From Reclinomonas americana ATCC 50394 (taxonomy: Eukaryota > Jakobida > Jakobea > Jakobida): 64,000 nt of DNA. The position numbers and the translations under genes were made by a program. Below, one piece after another: positions 1 to 11,019 of this stretch (positions are counted from its first letter, which is position 1; the number at the start of each line of letters is the position of its first letter). Location: NCBI GenBank assembly GCA_048213135.1, contig PS015049.1, forward strand, positions 128,422-192,421. Reading direction: 5' to 3'. A model generated the notes under the pieces. That model was not told where the DNA came from and searched no databases. It was given only the letters and a program-made list of their open reading frames with translations.

Positions 1-1241
1 CGCTGCAAGACGTGTCAAGACCGAGTTTCTGGTGCAGGTGAGTGTGAGGGTGTGGGGGGAGGGGAAGGGTGGAAAGAGAGAGAAAGCAGGAAGGATCTGG
101 ATATTGTGGGTGTTTGACTGATGCCTCATGGATCATGTTTCTATGCGTTTCTGAGGCTGTCCTCATTAGAGTCCTGTCTGTGTGCGTGTGTCTGCGTGTG
201 CTTGGAGTTTGTGCGTGGTGATTTGTGTGTCGTGTGACTTCATGTGGTGTCTTGTGTACGGACGCACATCATTTGATTTGCGGCTGTCGTGTGTTCACCC
301 CTCCCATGTGTATGTGCTTCGAAACATGTGGGTGTTTGTTTGCTGTCGTGTGTTTCATCTGGGATCGCGTCCCTGGGGTTTGTGGGTGCTTGGCTGATGT
401 TTATGTGGCGAACATCTGCGTTAGCGTTCTTTCGATCTTTGCTTCCCTCTCTCATCACCCTTCCCATCGTAACTTACACTCATCATCCTAAATCTCGAAC
501 CCCCATTCCTTCAAGCGCACATTCGGTCCTCCATCGCTCCTCTCCCCTCTCTTTCCCATTCATTCTTCCCCTCATCACCCTTTCCCTTGTCTCATCACCC
601 TTCCCCCTTCTTCCCCTCGTAGATGCAAGGTGTCGGCAAAACCAACGACGGCGTGCTGGTACTGGGCGCCACCAACCTGCCATACGACCTCGACCCGGCC
701 ATCAGGCGTCGTTTCGAGCGACGTATTTACATTCCGCTGCCCGATCACCGCGCCCGCATGCGCATGTTCGAGATCCACATTGGGAGCACACCACACACGC
801 TGAACATGGAGGATCTGGAGCGCTTGTCGGAGATGTCGGAGGGGTACTCGGGTTCCGATATCTCCGTGCTCGTGCGCAACGCGTTGATGGAGCCCATCCG
901 CACGTGCCGAGTGGCCACACACTTCAAGCGTGTCGACTGCCCCGATCCCGCCAACCCCTCGGTGATGCTGCGCGGCAAGTACGTGCCGTGTTCGCCGGGC
1001 GATCCGCAAGGCACCGAAATGACATTGATGCAAGTGCCACCAGCGGATCTGTTGTGCCCGCCCGTCTCCATGGTTTGGTTCTCCTTCTCCTCTTTCTTCT
1101 TCTTCTTCTTCTTCTTCTGTGCCTCACCGCGCAATGCAGGACGACTTCCTGAAAGCGGTTCGTACCGCCAGACCCTCGGTCAGTGCGAAGGACATTGAGT
1201 TGCACGATCGGTTCACGGAGGAGTTTGGCCAGGAGAGCTGA
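1..1241 (+). CDS. VPS4: Vps4-type AAA ATPase (3' part; gene starts before the window)
   Basis: Vps4 is the cytosolic AAA ATPase that disassembles ESCRT-III polymers in multivesicular-body sorting, membrane scission and cytokinesis. Three exons are visible: 1-37, 623-1072 and 1140-1241 (stop TGA 1239-1241). The first encodes VKTEFLVQ and joins MQGVGK in frame. The long exon carries the conserved GATNLPYDLDPAIRRRFERR segment (second region of homology with the arginine fingers), then IYIPLP and the sensor-2 helix SEGYSGSDISVLVRNA. The last exon gives the typical C-terminal helix ending FTEEFGQES. The N-terminal MIT domain and Walker A/B motifs lie upstream of the window. The intron at 38-622 is CT-rich near its 3' end; the 67-bp intron at 1073-1139 begins gtttgg and contains a ttc repeat. 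Family assignment is secure; the orthologue name rests on recognised motifs only. Confidence 0.93.
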
Positions 1242-1762
1242 GCACGCACGACGCGGAAAAGAGAAAACCTGTTTGACTGCTGTTTGTTTGAGGATGAAGA
1301 CAATCGTGTACAGATTCGTGGGCAGAGTGGCAAGTGGGTTTTTCTTGACTTTACTTATTGATAGTCGACATGCGCTCGGGAAACGCAACTACTGCCCGCG
1401 GCTGCAGAGCAACATCACACGGGTATTGCGGTAGATGCGTCGCCCTGTGCGACGACGTAACGAAGAGCGGAGAACGACAGACGCAAACACAGGAGAGAGA
1501 GAGAGAGAGACTGACAGACAAACTTAACACGACGAGGAGCGCGCGCACGCACACAACAAAAAAACAAACACACACACACACTCAGAGACACACGAAGAAC
1601 GCGACTGACCATCCACGCACAACACGCGCCACGGACAGATTGATGCGCCACAGCGAAAATCCGCGAACGAGCTTGTGCCGATCGATGCCTTGACGTGGGT
1701 GGGGGGGTCGAGGATCCTCTCCCACAACCACAACCACCACGCAAATGCCGCAACAACACACA
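1242..1762. other. Intergenic region, simple repeats
   Basis: This follows the Vps4 stop codon. It holds short GA and CA repeats (about 1493-1590) and no convincing exon. It ends in an assembly gap. Confidence 0.6.
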
Positions 1763-2615
1763 NNNNNNNNNNNNNNNNNNNNNNNNNNNNNNNNNNNNNN
1801 NNNNNNNNNNNNNNNNNNNNNNNNNNNNNNNNNNNNNNNNNNNNNNNNNNNNNNNNNNNNNNNNNNNNNNNNNNNNNNNNNNNNNNNNNNNNNNNNNNNN
1901 NNNNNNNNNNNNNNNNNNNNNNNNNNNNNNNNNNNNNNNNNNNNNNNNNNNNNNNNNNNNNNNNNNNNNNNNNNNNNNNNNNNNNNNNNNNNNNNNNNNN
2001 NNNNNNNNNNNNNNNNNNNNNNNNNNNNNNNNNNNNNNNNNNNNNNNNNNNNNNNNNNNNNNNNNNNNNNNNNNNNNNNNNNNNNNNNNNNNNNNNNNNN
2101 NNNNNNNNNNNNNNNNNNNNNNNNNNNNNNNNNNNNNNNNNNNNNNNNNNNNNNNNNNNNNNNNNNNNNNNNNNNNNNNNNNNNNNNNNNNNNNNNNNNN
2201 NNNNNNNNNNNNNNNNNNNNNNNNNNNNNNNNNNNNNNNNNNNNNNNNNNNNNNNNNNNNNNNNNNNNNNNNNNNNNNNNNNNNNNNNNNNNNNNNNNNN
2301 NNNNNNNNNNNNNNNNNNNNNNNNNNNNNNNNNNNNNNNNNNNNNNNNNNNNNNNNNNNNNNNNNNNNNNNNNNNNNNNNNNNNNNNNNNNNNNNNNNNN
2401 NNNNNNNNNNNNNNNNNNNNNNNNNNNNNNNNNNNNNNNNNNNNNNNNNNNNNNNNNNNNNNNNNNNNNNNNNNNNNNNNNNNNNNNNNNNNNNNNNNNN
2501 NNNNNNNNNNNNNNNNNNNNNNNNNNNNNNNNNNNNNNNNNNNNNNNNNNNNNNNNNNNNNNNNNNNNNNNNNNNNNNNNNNNNNNNNNNNNNNNNNNNN
2601 NNNNNNNNNNNNNNN
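1763..2615. other. Assembly gap (853 N)
   Basis: Unknown bases. The 5' part of the plus-strand gene ending at 3012 probably lies here. Confidence 0.95.
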
Positions 2616-2682
2616 GCCCTCCTCTTTTTTTCTCTCTTTCTTCTTCTTCTTCTTCTCACTTGCTGCTCCTCACCCGCCACAG

Positions 2683-3012
2683 GCCTCGGGCAGTGGCATT
2701 TTTGAGGACAGTGCCCCGCTGGTTCCGGGTGCGACCGACACGCGGCTGTTCCTGCACCGACTCGCCCTCAAGTATTGCTGGTCGGCGCGTGGCCTGCAGC
2801 ACGTGTGCCAGGTGTTGGTGGAAGAGGAGGGCTGGTCCGACATGAATCTGTTTGTCGCCAACCTGGACATGGCCCTGCAACGGTGCGAGGCCAGACTCGG
2901 TGCCGGGTACGCGCTCGTTGTGCGTGAAGGTGTGCACCAGATGAGTGCCGGCAGTGGGCTGGCGGAGCTGTCTTCAGCAGCCAGTGCAGCTGCCATGGTC
3001 ACCGTAGACTAA
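2683..3012 (+). CDS. Last exon of an unrecognised plus-strand gene
   Basis: After a ctt/tct-rich tract and a cccgccacag acceptor, an open exon runs from 2683 to a TAG at 3010-3012. It encodes about 109 residues in the frame starting GCC at 2683. The segment rich in hydrophobic heptads (CQVLVEEEGWSDMNLFVANL and following) looks alpha-helical, and the last 30 residues are Ala/Ser-rich. I do not recognise the family. Upstream exons are in the 1763-2615 gap. Coding is supported by the splice acceptor, by hydrophobic patterning and by the lack of an equally good alternative frame. Confidence 0.6.
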   Translation, partial: ASGSGIFEDSAPLVPGATDTRLFLHRLALKYCWSARGLQHVCQVLVEEEGWSDMNLFVANLDMALQRCEARLGAGYALVVREGVHQMSAGSGLAELSSAASAAAMVTVD

Positions 3013-3258
3013 TATGTTGGCGTGTGGGGTGGTGGTGGTGGTGGTCCTTGGGGACCAAAAAAAAAGAAACAATTCTGTGTGTGTGTGTGTGTGTGTGTGT
3101 CTGTGCCCGTGCTATGCCGGGACACACGTTGCGATGCATTCCTAATCTCTGTGCTTCTCTGCGATCTATCCATAACCTATTTTGTCTCCTTTCCTATCGC
3201 TCTTTCTCTCGTTTTTTCTTGAGCAGTGTGGCGCGCCTCAAGTATGTGTGTGTGTGTG
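3013..3258. other. Intergenic region between convergent genes
   Basis: It contains a GGT run and a (GT)n microsatellite at about 3076-3102 and another GT run at 3244-3258, next to a 20-N gap (3259-3278). The 3' end of the next minus-strand gene is probably here or in that gap. Confidence 0.5.
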
Positions 3259-3278
3259 NNNNNNNNNNNNNNNNNNNN

Positions 3279-6200
3279 GGAAGCCCAGACCTGACCACTG
3301 CGCGTCACGCGCACCGTGGACGCCATGCCACCGCCATTCAGACCGGCAGCGCGATGTCGCTTCATCGGCACATACAGCGAGCCGTCGCGATCGCTCTCGT
3401 TGCCCGAGTCGTTGGCGGCCGACGCCAAGGCCGCGGCGTGCGCAGCCGCAGCCGCAGCCGGATTGCTGCCGGAGGCGCGCTTCTTGCCGCTGGACCCCGT
3501 GTCTTCTTGCGACCGCTCGTCGGCGGCGATGTCAGCGTCGTTGGTGTGGCGCCAGGCACCGAGGCCACGCCGAGCGGTGGCAAATGCGGCAGCGCACTCG
3601 CCGTTGGTGAGGTGAATGAGGAGGACGACGAACCGCCGCCAACCGACGACGACAAGCCAGGCATCTGCGAGCCCAGGAAGCTGGCCGCCGACGCCACGCC
3701 GGTGGGGGTGGCTCGAGCATTGGTCATGTTGGAGAGTACCATGGCGGTGGCGGCCGGCGTCGACGGCAGTGGNNNNNNNNNNNNNNNNNNNNNNNNNNNN
3801 NNNNNNNNNNNNNNNNNNNNNNNNNNNNNNNNNNNNNNNNNNNNNNNNNNNNNNNNNNNNNNNNNNNNNNNNNNNNNNNNNNNNNNNNNNNNNNNNNNNN
3901 NNNNNNNNNNNNNNNNNNNNNNNNNNNNNNNNNNNNNNNNNNNNNNNNNNNNNNNNNNNNNNNNNNNNNNNNNNNNNNNNNNNNNNNNNNNNNNNNNNNN
4001 NNNNNNNNNNNNNNNNNNNNNNNNNNNNNNNNNNNNNNNNNNNNNNNNNNNNNNNNNNNNNNNNNNNNNNNNNNNNNNNNNNNNNNNNNNNNNNNNNNNN
4101 NNNNNNNNNNNNNNNNNNNNNNNNNNNNNNNNNNNNNNNNNNNNNNNNNNNNNNNNNNNNNNNNNNNNNNNNNNNNNNNNNNNNNNNNNNNNNNNNNNNN
4201 NNNNNNNNNNNNNNNNNNNNNNNNNNNNNNNNNNNNNNNNNNNNNNNNNNNNNNNNNNNNNNNNNNNNNNNNNNNNNNNNNNNNNNNNNNNNNNNNNNNN
4301 NNNNNNNNNNNNNNNNNNNNNNNNNNNNNNNNNNNNNNNNNNNNNNNNNNNNNNNNNNNNNNNNNNNNNNNNNNNNNNNNNNNNNNNNNNNNNNNNNNNN
4401 NNNNNNNNNNNNNNNNNNNNNNNNNNNNNNNNNNNNNNNNNNNNNNNNNNNNNNNNNNNNNNNTGGGAAGGACGAGTCGGAATCCGAGTCGATGCCATCT
4501 CCCTGCTGGGCAATGGCCGCCGCTGCACGGCTCTTGGACTGGCGTTTCGGCAAGCGACCAGAGGCGGCCGGGCCGAGACCCAGCGTCATCGAGGGCGCAC
4601 GCTGCTTCTTGGTGGAGCTGCTGACATTGTTTGGTGATGGAGCCGTCTGTGGACAACTCGAGTCAGTGCCAAGTGAAGAAATGAAACGACATCAGATTCC
4701 CCTCGGCGACGACAAGTAGACAACTGACAGCAACTCCCCTCTATCACACCTCCCCCATGTCTCGCGCACAGCAGTTGGGGGCAAGAGAGAGAGTTAGAGA
4801 GAGAGAATGGAGGATCACTGTTGTGATGCGAAATTGCAATCGGACACGATTGCAAGACGACTTCTCTGCCTGCGTCGGGGCGAGATGTGCGACCCCCACA
4901 GCAAGACAACTATCCACGCCTACTCTCCCCGCCTCAACTCATCGCAACTGCCCCACTCGGTGCGTGTCGGATAAATACACCCAAATGCACAAGTGGTTTG
5001 TACGTCACATGTGCGCGCGTCCCCTCATTCTCTCCCGCCCGCGCCTTCCCCCTCCCCAGGGAATCTGCACACGCAACTTGCCGCGACGGTGTGTTCTTGA
5101 GCTGTGTCAGCGACGCCATGGCCTCCAGGTCGCTGGTGGTGATCGACTGCGCGTGTCGATACGGGGAAAACGTCGCCGCCACCACGTTCGCCGCCTCGAG
5201 CACATCGGGATCGTGCTGCATCATAAACGCCGGCGACGCGGAGGACGAGACCGACATGTTGATAGTGCCGCCGGCTAGCATCGCAGTGGCCGAGGGCGAT
5301 GCAGAAGGAGGCTGCATGACGGGTCGAGCCGGAGGCGATCCGCCATTGCGGAGTTGCGTGGCGTAGCGTTGCGCGTACGAGATCAACTCGCCGAGCGTGT
5401 CGTGCGAGATGACCTCGACACGCGCCCCTCCACTGCCGCCCTTGCGAACCACAATGCTGCAGACGGAGAAGAAAGGAGCGTCAAAAACACGCGCGCACAA
5501 TGCCACGAATGATCAACCCGAGATTCCCCCACGCTCTCTCGGGTATTTCGACCACGCACCAGTTCTCGTTCTTGAGCTTCTCGCGCAGCGTCAGCGACAG
5601 GTCCTTGTACTGAATGAACTTGGTGTTGACCGATGTCGATGTGGCGATGCTCTGCAGCTCCTGCGCCGCACGTTCCCACTCACTCGCCGAATCGAGCCCA
5701 CCAAATTGTTGCGCTGCAGAAAAACATGCAAAACACACGTTGCCTACAAGTCAGCTCAATCATGATCGCAACTTGCACACACCAAGAAGGAGGAAGGGCA
5801 GTACACATAAAAGTGACGCTAAACAGAACCAAAATGCACATCAGTGACATCAGCTGACACTCACAGACACACACAGACACGCAACACACGCGATGCTCGA
5901 CATGCGCACAACACGCAAAAAGCGACACAAACACAAAGTCAAAAGAGAAAGAGAGCATCGGAACTTGTGAGGAAATGCAACTCGAATATCAAACACGGCG
6001 AAACGAGGCACGTGAGAAAGACACACACAGGAGCAACACATGCACACGCACGCGAGAGAACCGAGCGCGTTTGTGTGCTTTTTTGTGTGTTTGCACCAGA
6101 GATCATGGTGGACATCTCGCGACGCACTCTTTTTTGTGTTTGCCCACACACACACGCACGTGTGCGATGCAAAACGCTCTTGTGTAAAGGGGAGTAAACG

Positions 6201-6754
6201 CACCTCTTCTGCGCGAGCCTCCACTCGGCTGCGGCATGTCGTAGTCGTCGGCGCCGGCGTCCGCATCGTCACTGCGCGTTGTCTGTGTGTGTGTTAAGGC
6301 GCACCTCAAGTGTGTGAGTCGTCGGGAGAATTTGACTGGGCGTTTGTGTGTGCTTGCGCGCAACATCAAAGTGCTGGTGGTGCATGTGCGTGCGAGGGCG
6401 CAGGTCGAACTCGGCCAGCACGACGGCCTGGCGTGGGTCGAGTGGTGGAAGTGGAGGCAGTGGCGATGCGCGATCGTCTGCCAACACCGACACCCCGCTG
6501 TTCACGGCTGCTGCTGGTGGAGGTGGAGGCGGAGGCGGTTGTTGTTGTGTAGAGGCAGAGGCGGCAGCGCTGTTTGCGGCGTTGATGAATGCCATGATGG
6601 CGGGTGAAGGCTGCATTTGGTGCAGGAGGCCCGTAGTTGGAGGCGAGTGGCCAGTCACCAGCATGCCTGCGGTTGTGGTGGTAGTGGAGGAGTGGGAGTG
6701 GTGGTGTGATGGAAGCGTTGAAAGGCCGGGGTCCGAGGAGCTCGCCATGCTCAT
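3279..6754 (-). CDS. Low-complexity, probably nuclear protein (multi-exon, gapped)
   Basis: Exons on the minus strand: 6754 to about 6380 (start MSMASSSD; His, Thr, Gln and Pro runs), 6271-6204, 5713-5560, 5456-5078, 4646-4464, then a 691-N gap and 3772-3279. The most structured part is exons 3-4: SEWERAAQELQ, FIQYKDLSLTLREKLKNEN and IVVRKGG followed by SHDTLGELISYAQRYATQL, a likely folded helical module. Later exons have basic KKQR and KRQSKSR patches and acidic SDSDSD stretches, suggesting a nuclear protein. Between about 3485 and 3560 the good reading frame switches without a usable intron, so the assembly may carry an indel. The family is not recognised. The stop codon is not resolved because of the gap at 3259-3278. 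Confidence 0.55.
3773..4463. other. Assembly gap (691 N)
   Basis: Interrupts the minus-strand low-complexity gene. Confidence 0.95.
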
Positions 6755-7018
6755 CGCCTACACACACACAAACGCGCGCACACACACGTACACCGCCGAT
6801 CGCTCTGTGGCAAAGTGAGTGCGTGGGATCGGTGTGCGGACTGTGTGTGTGGTGCGGTGCACTCACCAAAACGAAGAGGAAACCAACAGACAAAGGGTGG
6901 GACGGACAGTGACGGTCAACTGCGGGTTTCGTTTGCCGTCAATGCGCCCCGTTCAACACACAAATGCGATCGATGCCGTGGACAACTCGACGTGAGCGAG
7001 CATCGGAAAAATAAAATT

Positions 7019-10000
7019 TCATTTTGCGTTTCCCGTCGCCGGATCGTAATGCGCCACCTCGGGCTCCCGCTGCAGCCGCAACCTCCCTTCTTCTTCTTCC
7101 TCCCACACCTCCACCGTCAGCACACCGCGCTCGGCCTGATCGTCGGACCGCACCACACGCCACGGTCGGCCGTTGCGTGCGATGCGCACCGGCACGCCGG
7201 TCAGTAGGCCGCGACCATTGTCGACGCGCAACGAGTACGCCAGCGGAGCGACGAATTCGGCTCCGTGTAGTGCCCGCTGATCAAAGGCCCACCAGCTGCC
7301 TTCGTCGGCGCGGTCGTGCAGCGTGACCGAGGCCAGGTGCTCGCGGCTGGTGCGCAAGCGGACGTGCAGGAGGAGGCCACCGCGACGGGCGCGCAGACAA
7401 CAAAAGCCCGGCGGCGCGTGTGGCGGCGTCGGTTCCAGTATCCACTCGCTGCCGTCGCTCGGAGCGCCGCCCTCGTCCAGTTGCACCAGAGCCGTCTCGT
7501 CCAACTTGCTGCGCGCCTTGGACTGCCGCACGTGCAGGTAGCGACCGGTGAGCACATTCCGTACGACCACGACCATTTTCTCGTCCTCCGACGACGCGGA
7601 TGGTGCATGACGCAGCGGTGCCTCTATCGCCCACTGACCGGCGCCGCCAATGGTGCACACGGCGGCGTCGTTGACGTCGGCGTGCGCCACGTCCATCTGA
7701 TCGCGACCCAGATCCACTCCCGTGCTGGTCACGGTTCGCGCCACGCCGACCAGCGCACGCTGCTCGCGCGCACAGCGCAAGGCACACACGGCACCCATTT
7801 CCAAGTAGCCGTGCACACGGATGCTGAGCGCGAAGGCGTCGAGACACCACATCTCGTCGTGGCAGCGCAGTTCGCCAGCGCGCGCCAAGTAAATGTGCGG
7901 CGTGACCTCGGCGCGCCCGTCGGGACGATGTCGGAGGCTGATGTGAAAGTGCGGACCACACAGTCGGCCGTTGCCCCAGTCGTCGTGCAGAGGATTGTTC
8001 GCCTCGAAGCCCATGAGCTTGACGCGCCCGACCACGGTGGGGGTGACCCAGTTGGAGTCTAGCAGCGCCTCTCGCACGGCAAACATCCAACTGTGAGCGG
8101 CCGCGGCCTGCACGGCCAGTGCCTGTGCGTCGTTGTTTCGCAACGCGCCGTATCCACCGGCCGCGCGCGGCGCCCACCACGGTTCCGCCGGCGTGCGATG
8201 CGCCACAAAGTGCTCCACTCGCGTGACAATGTCGGCCGCATTCTCGCGCAACATTGTGTGCACCTCCACCGCTCCCCACGGTCCTCGGTAGGACGGAGCG
8301 CGTGGCGGTCGCCCGCTCAGTAGCAGCGGTACACTCGCCTCGACCCAACCGTCTTCGCCATTCGGCGTCAAGTGCACCGACGTGCGCTGCCGATACTCGG
8401 GTCCACTGCTCCACACCAACTGCAGCGGCTCGTCGTTCCACCGCAGACGAATGTTGGCGATGGCCGCGTCGTGGCGGAACCCGACGAGGAAGAACACCAG
8501 TTCGTGGTCCGAAAGAATGGCGTACTGAAAGGCCGAGGCGCGGAGTGTGGCGGCGTCGGGGAGGCGCGAGACGAGATTGCGGTCGGCGAGGAACAGGCGC
8601 AGGGAGTGTGTGTCGATGACTTCGATTTCGGGGCCGTCAGTGTCGGGATCTGCGGGTGGGGCAGCGGCGGCGGCGGCGGCTGCAGAAGTGGTGGTGGTGC
8701 TGGGGCGGATCACGCGACAGCATTGCCAGTGGACGCTGGGCGGAGGGAGAGCGAGGGGTGAGGGAGGAAGAAGGAGAGGAGAAGGTGAACCATGTAGAGA
8801 GAGGCACGCAACTCCGCATCGGTGAATCCTGGCGGAGAGAGAACCTGTCGCACAGGAAGCGGTGAGTGCTATCACTTGAATTGGCCTGTGCGTCGCATCA
8901 CATGAGACGAGCTCACCAACGGTGAAAACGTCTGCGGGGCAACACAGCACCAGTATCAGTACAAAGCAGAGTCGATCGACGAGACCACAGACGGCAGAGT
9001 ACGCACGGCTTTGTGTGTCGGCGATCCACTGGTGACGTACTCCAACGATGCACCACGCTGCTTCATCACCAGCAGAAAGTTGTACGTGACATCGGCGAGA
9101 ACCTCCGAAGCGATCTCTGAAGAGCAGAGGGTGGGCGCAGGGAGACAACCGCCAGCTCGTCACGGCCACCACCCACGCACCGTGCAACAAGGCCTCGCCC
9201 AGTCCCGTGACACACGCACCATGCGAGACGAGAAGCAGATCGTCGTCGGGGAACGCACGCAGGAGCTCGTTGAGTGTCGCAAGCGACCGGGCGTTGCATT
9301 CATCGGCAGTCTCCGCCGCAAACGGCTTGTCCACAACGCTCATGTCGACTGGCGGCGGCATGTCAGTGACCAACGAATGCCCCTCCACGGAGGGAAAAAG
9401 ATCGCCTCACCGCCAGCCGGAAACGGCGACCACTCGGGCTCGTTGGGCACAGTCGCCGAATCCAGCGTGGGAACACCTTTGCGGAACATCAGAGGCGTAA
9501 GCAACTCCCCAATGCCCTGCGAGCCACACCATGAGTTGTCCGCCAAACAACAAGGATCGATGCAAACAAGCACGCAACTCGCGCCAAGTGTGCACCAATC
9601 ACATGCACATTCGCCGCTGCAGCTTGCCATGAGGACAATGTGCACGAGAAAGAGAGAGAGAGGCTATGAATAGGCGCGCAACGATCGATAGCAGAGAGCA
9701 CGGCAGTGGCGGTGTGTCGTGTGCGCAGGAATGGACTGCAGATGAGACGCAGTGGTCGAGGGGAGGAGGCCTCGTGGTGAGCGGCGAGAAGGGAGCGGAT
9801 GACGTGGCCCATGTGGAGGCTGTGTCTTTCGCCGCGCTCGGTCATGGGAGTGTCGTCTGTCGTGGCAAGAGTGAAGAGTGAGAGCGGGAAGACGAGAGAT
9901 GCATGATGTGCTTGTGTGTGACTGGCGCACATGGGTGTGGTGCCTGGTACTTCCATAGGTGGTCGATGTGGTCGCGTCGCTCTCCGTGGCGGAGGATGAA

Positions 10001-10021
10001 CACCAGGCGGCCGTCGCTCAT
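7019..10021 (-). CDS. Histidine phosphatase (PGAM-like) with a large unrecognised C-terminal region
   Basis: Start ATG at 10021. Exons: 10021-9931 (LVFILRHGERRDHIDHLWK, with the catalytic RHGE), 9856-9683 (TPMTERGERHS; SPFLRTRHTA with the second phosphate-binding Arg), 9622-9603 (20 nt), 9516-9181 (GIGELLTPLMF; DDDLLLVSHGACVTGLGEALL with the second catalytic His), 9116-9007, 8931-8917 (15 nt), 8844-8791, 8735-7019. The first half is a complete branch-2 histidine phosphatase core, closest in layout to UBASH3/TULA-type domains but without UBA or SH3. The last exon adds about 570 residues I do not recognise, including PEIEVIDTHSLRLF, GFEANNPLHDDWGNGRLCG then PHFHISLRH, and a beta-rich repeat with GRYLHVRQ. 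One base appears missing at the C4 run 9380-9383, and the junction into the last exon is out of phase by one base. The last exon could therefore belong to a second gene. Confidence 0.75.
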
Positions 10022-10129
10022 GGTGGAATGGACGAGGAAAAAAGATGGGCGAGGACAACAGCGGAAGGGACAAATGGGGTCAGCTTGGCAGACATCAACG
10101 AGCTTCCTCTGGCGGGCACAGCGCGGGGT

Positions 10130-10807
10130 GGGGTGCTTTCTCGTGATCTGACTGTTGCCTGCGATCGCCAGCGAAGTGCTGCAACAAGGATCGTCGAGTT
10201 CGAAATTGACTCTGCTGACCCGAACATCGACTTCTCGAGCTCCTTACGCGACGCTGCGCCTCGGATGAGTATCACTCTGCTGTGCTGCACAGATTCCGTC
10301 TCAAGGCATCGATCGCTACAACATCACGATCGGGGTTTGAGCGCGATTGATATCGATTTCAATGAGGTGTGCGCTCTGCTGCTGCATCCGGATCCTGCTG
10401 AGTAGCTGCTGGCGTGAGGCTGCACGGAAAGGGCGTTCCACGTGTGCTGCCGTCGATCGAAAACACCGGGTGGGAGGCAGGCTATGCATGGGTGTCGATT
10501 TCACGATCGATATCGCAGCGAGTGAGTTCCACGACAAGCTGCGATCGCGATGCACGTGCGGGAACACCACCCACCCACGCACCAGCACCACCACAGTGTC
10601 TTCCTTGTCGTCGAACTCACGTGCACTGTCGTCGATGAGCGAGAAGCCACTCGTCGAGCCCAAATCACGATCGCGATGGCCATGGAGAGCCCTCTTCTCC
10701 GGGTTGATCCGCTTCGTGTACCGCACGCAACGCACCGGCAGAACCTTGCGAAGAGCGTCCATCTGGTCGCCACGAGTGGTGCAGCTAGTTGTGTCACGCT
10801 CCGCCAT
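10130..10807 (-). CDS. Possible small multi-exon gene, unrecognised
   Basis: Upstream of the phosphatase on the same strand, a start (MAERDTTSCTTRGDQ) at 10807 is followed by plausible splice sites linking short exons: one ending DDKEDTVVVL before gtgcgt, one with QQLLSRIRMQQQSAHLIEID, and one with VILIRGAASRKELEKS. The exons read smoothly, but I cannot prove the joins and know no matching family. The opposite strand is also open here, so this may be a shadow. Confidence 0.3.
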
Positions 10808-11019
10808 GACCATGGCCAAGAAGTTTACACAAGAAACGGCGACGGCGACGGACAACTGGCAGTCGACGTTTGCAGCGTGCTCCACCACCACGCTACTGCT
10901 GCACTTCTACAGTCTCCCACCAACACGCATCGCTTCGCTCCACGCAACTTTGTTTTTTTCCGACACAGCAGGACAAATCAATTTGTTCCGACATTGTCGC
11001 ACGCCAAGACAACCCCACC

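Noticed and set aside
3362-3560. Frame giving alternating Arg-Leu residues in the low-complexity gene
   Set aside because: It is the out-of-frame shadow of an Ala run in the neighbouring frame.
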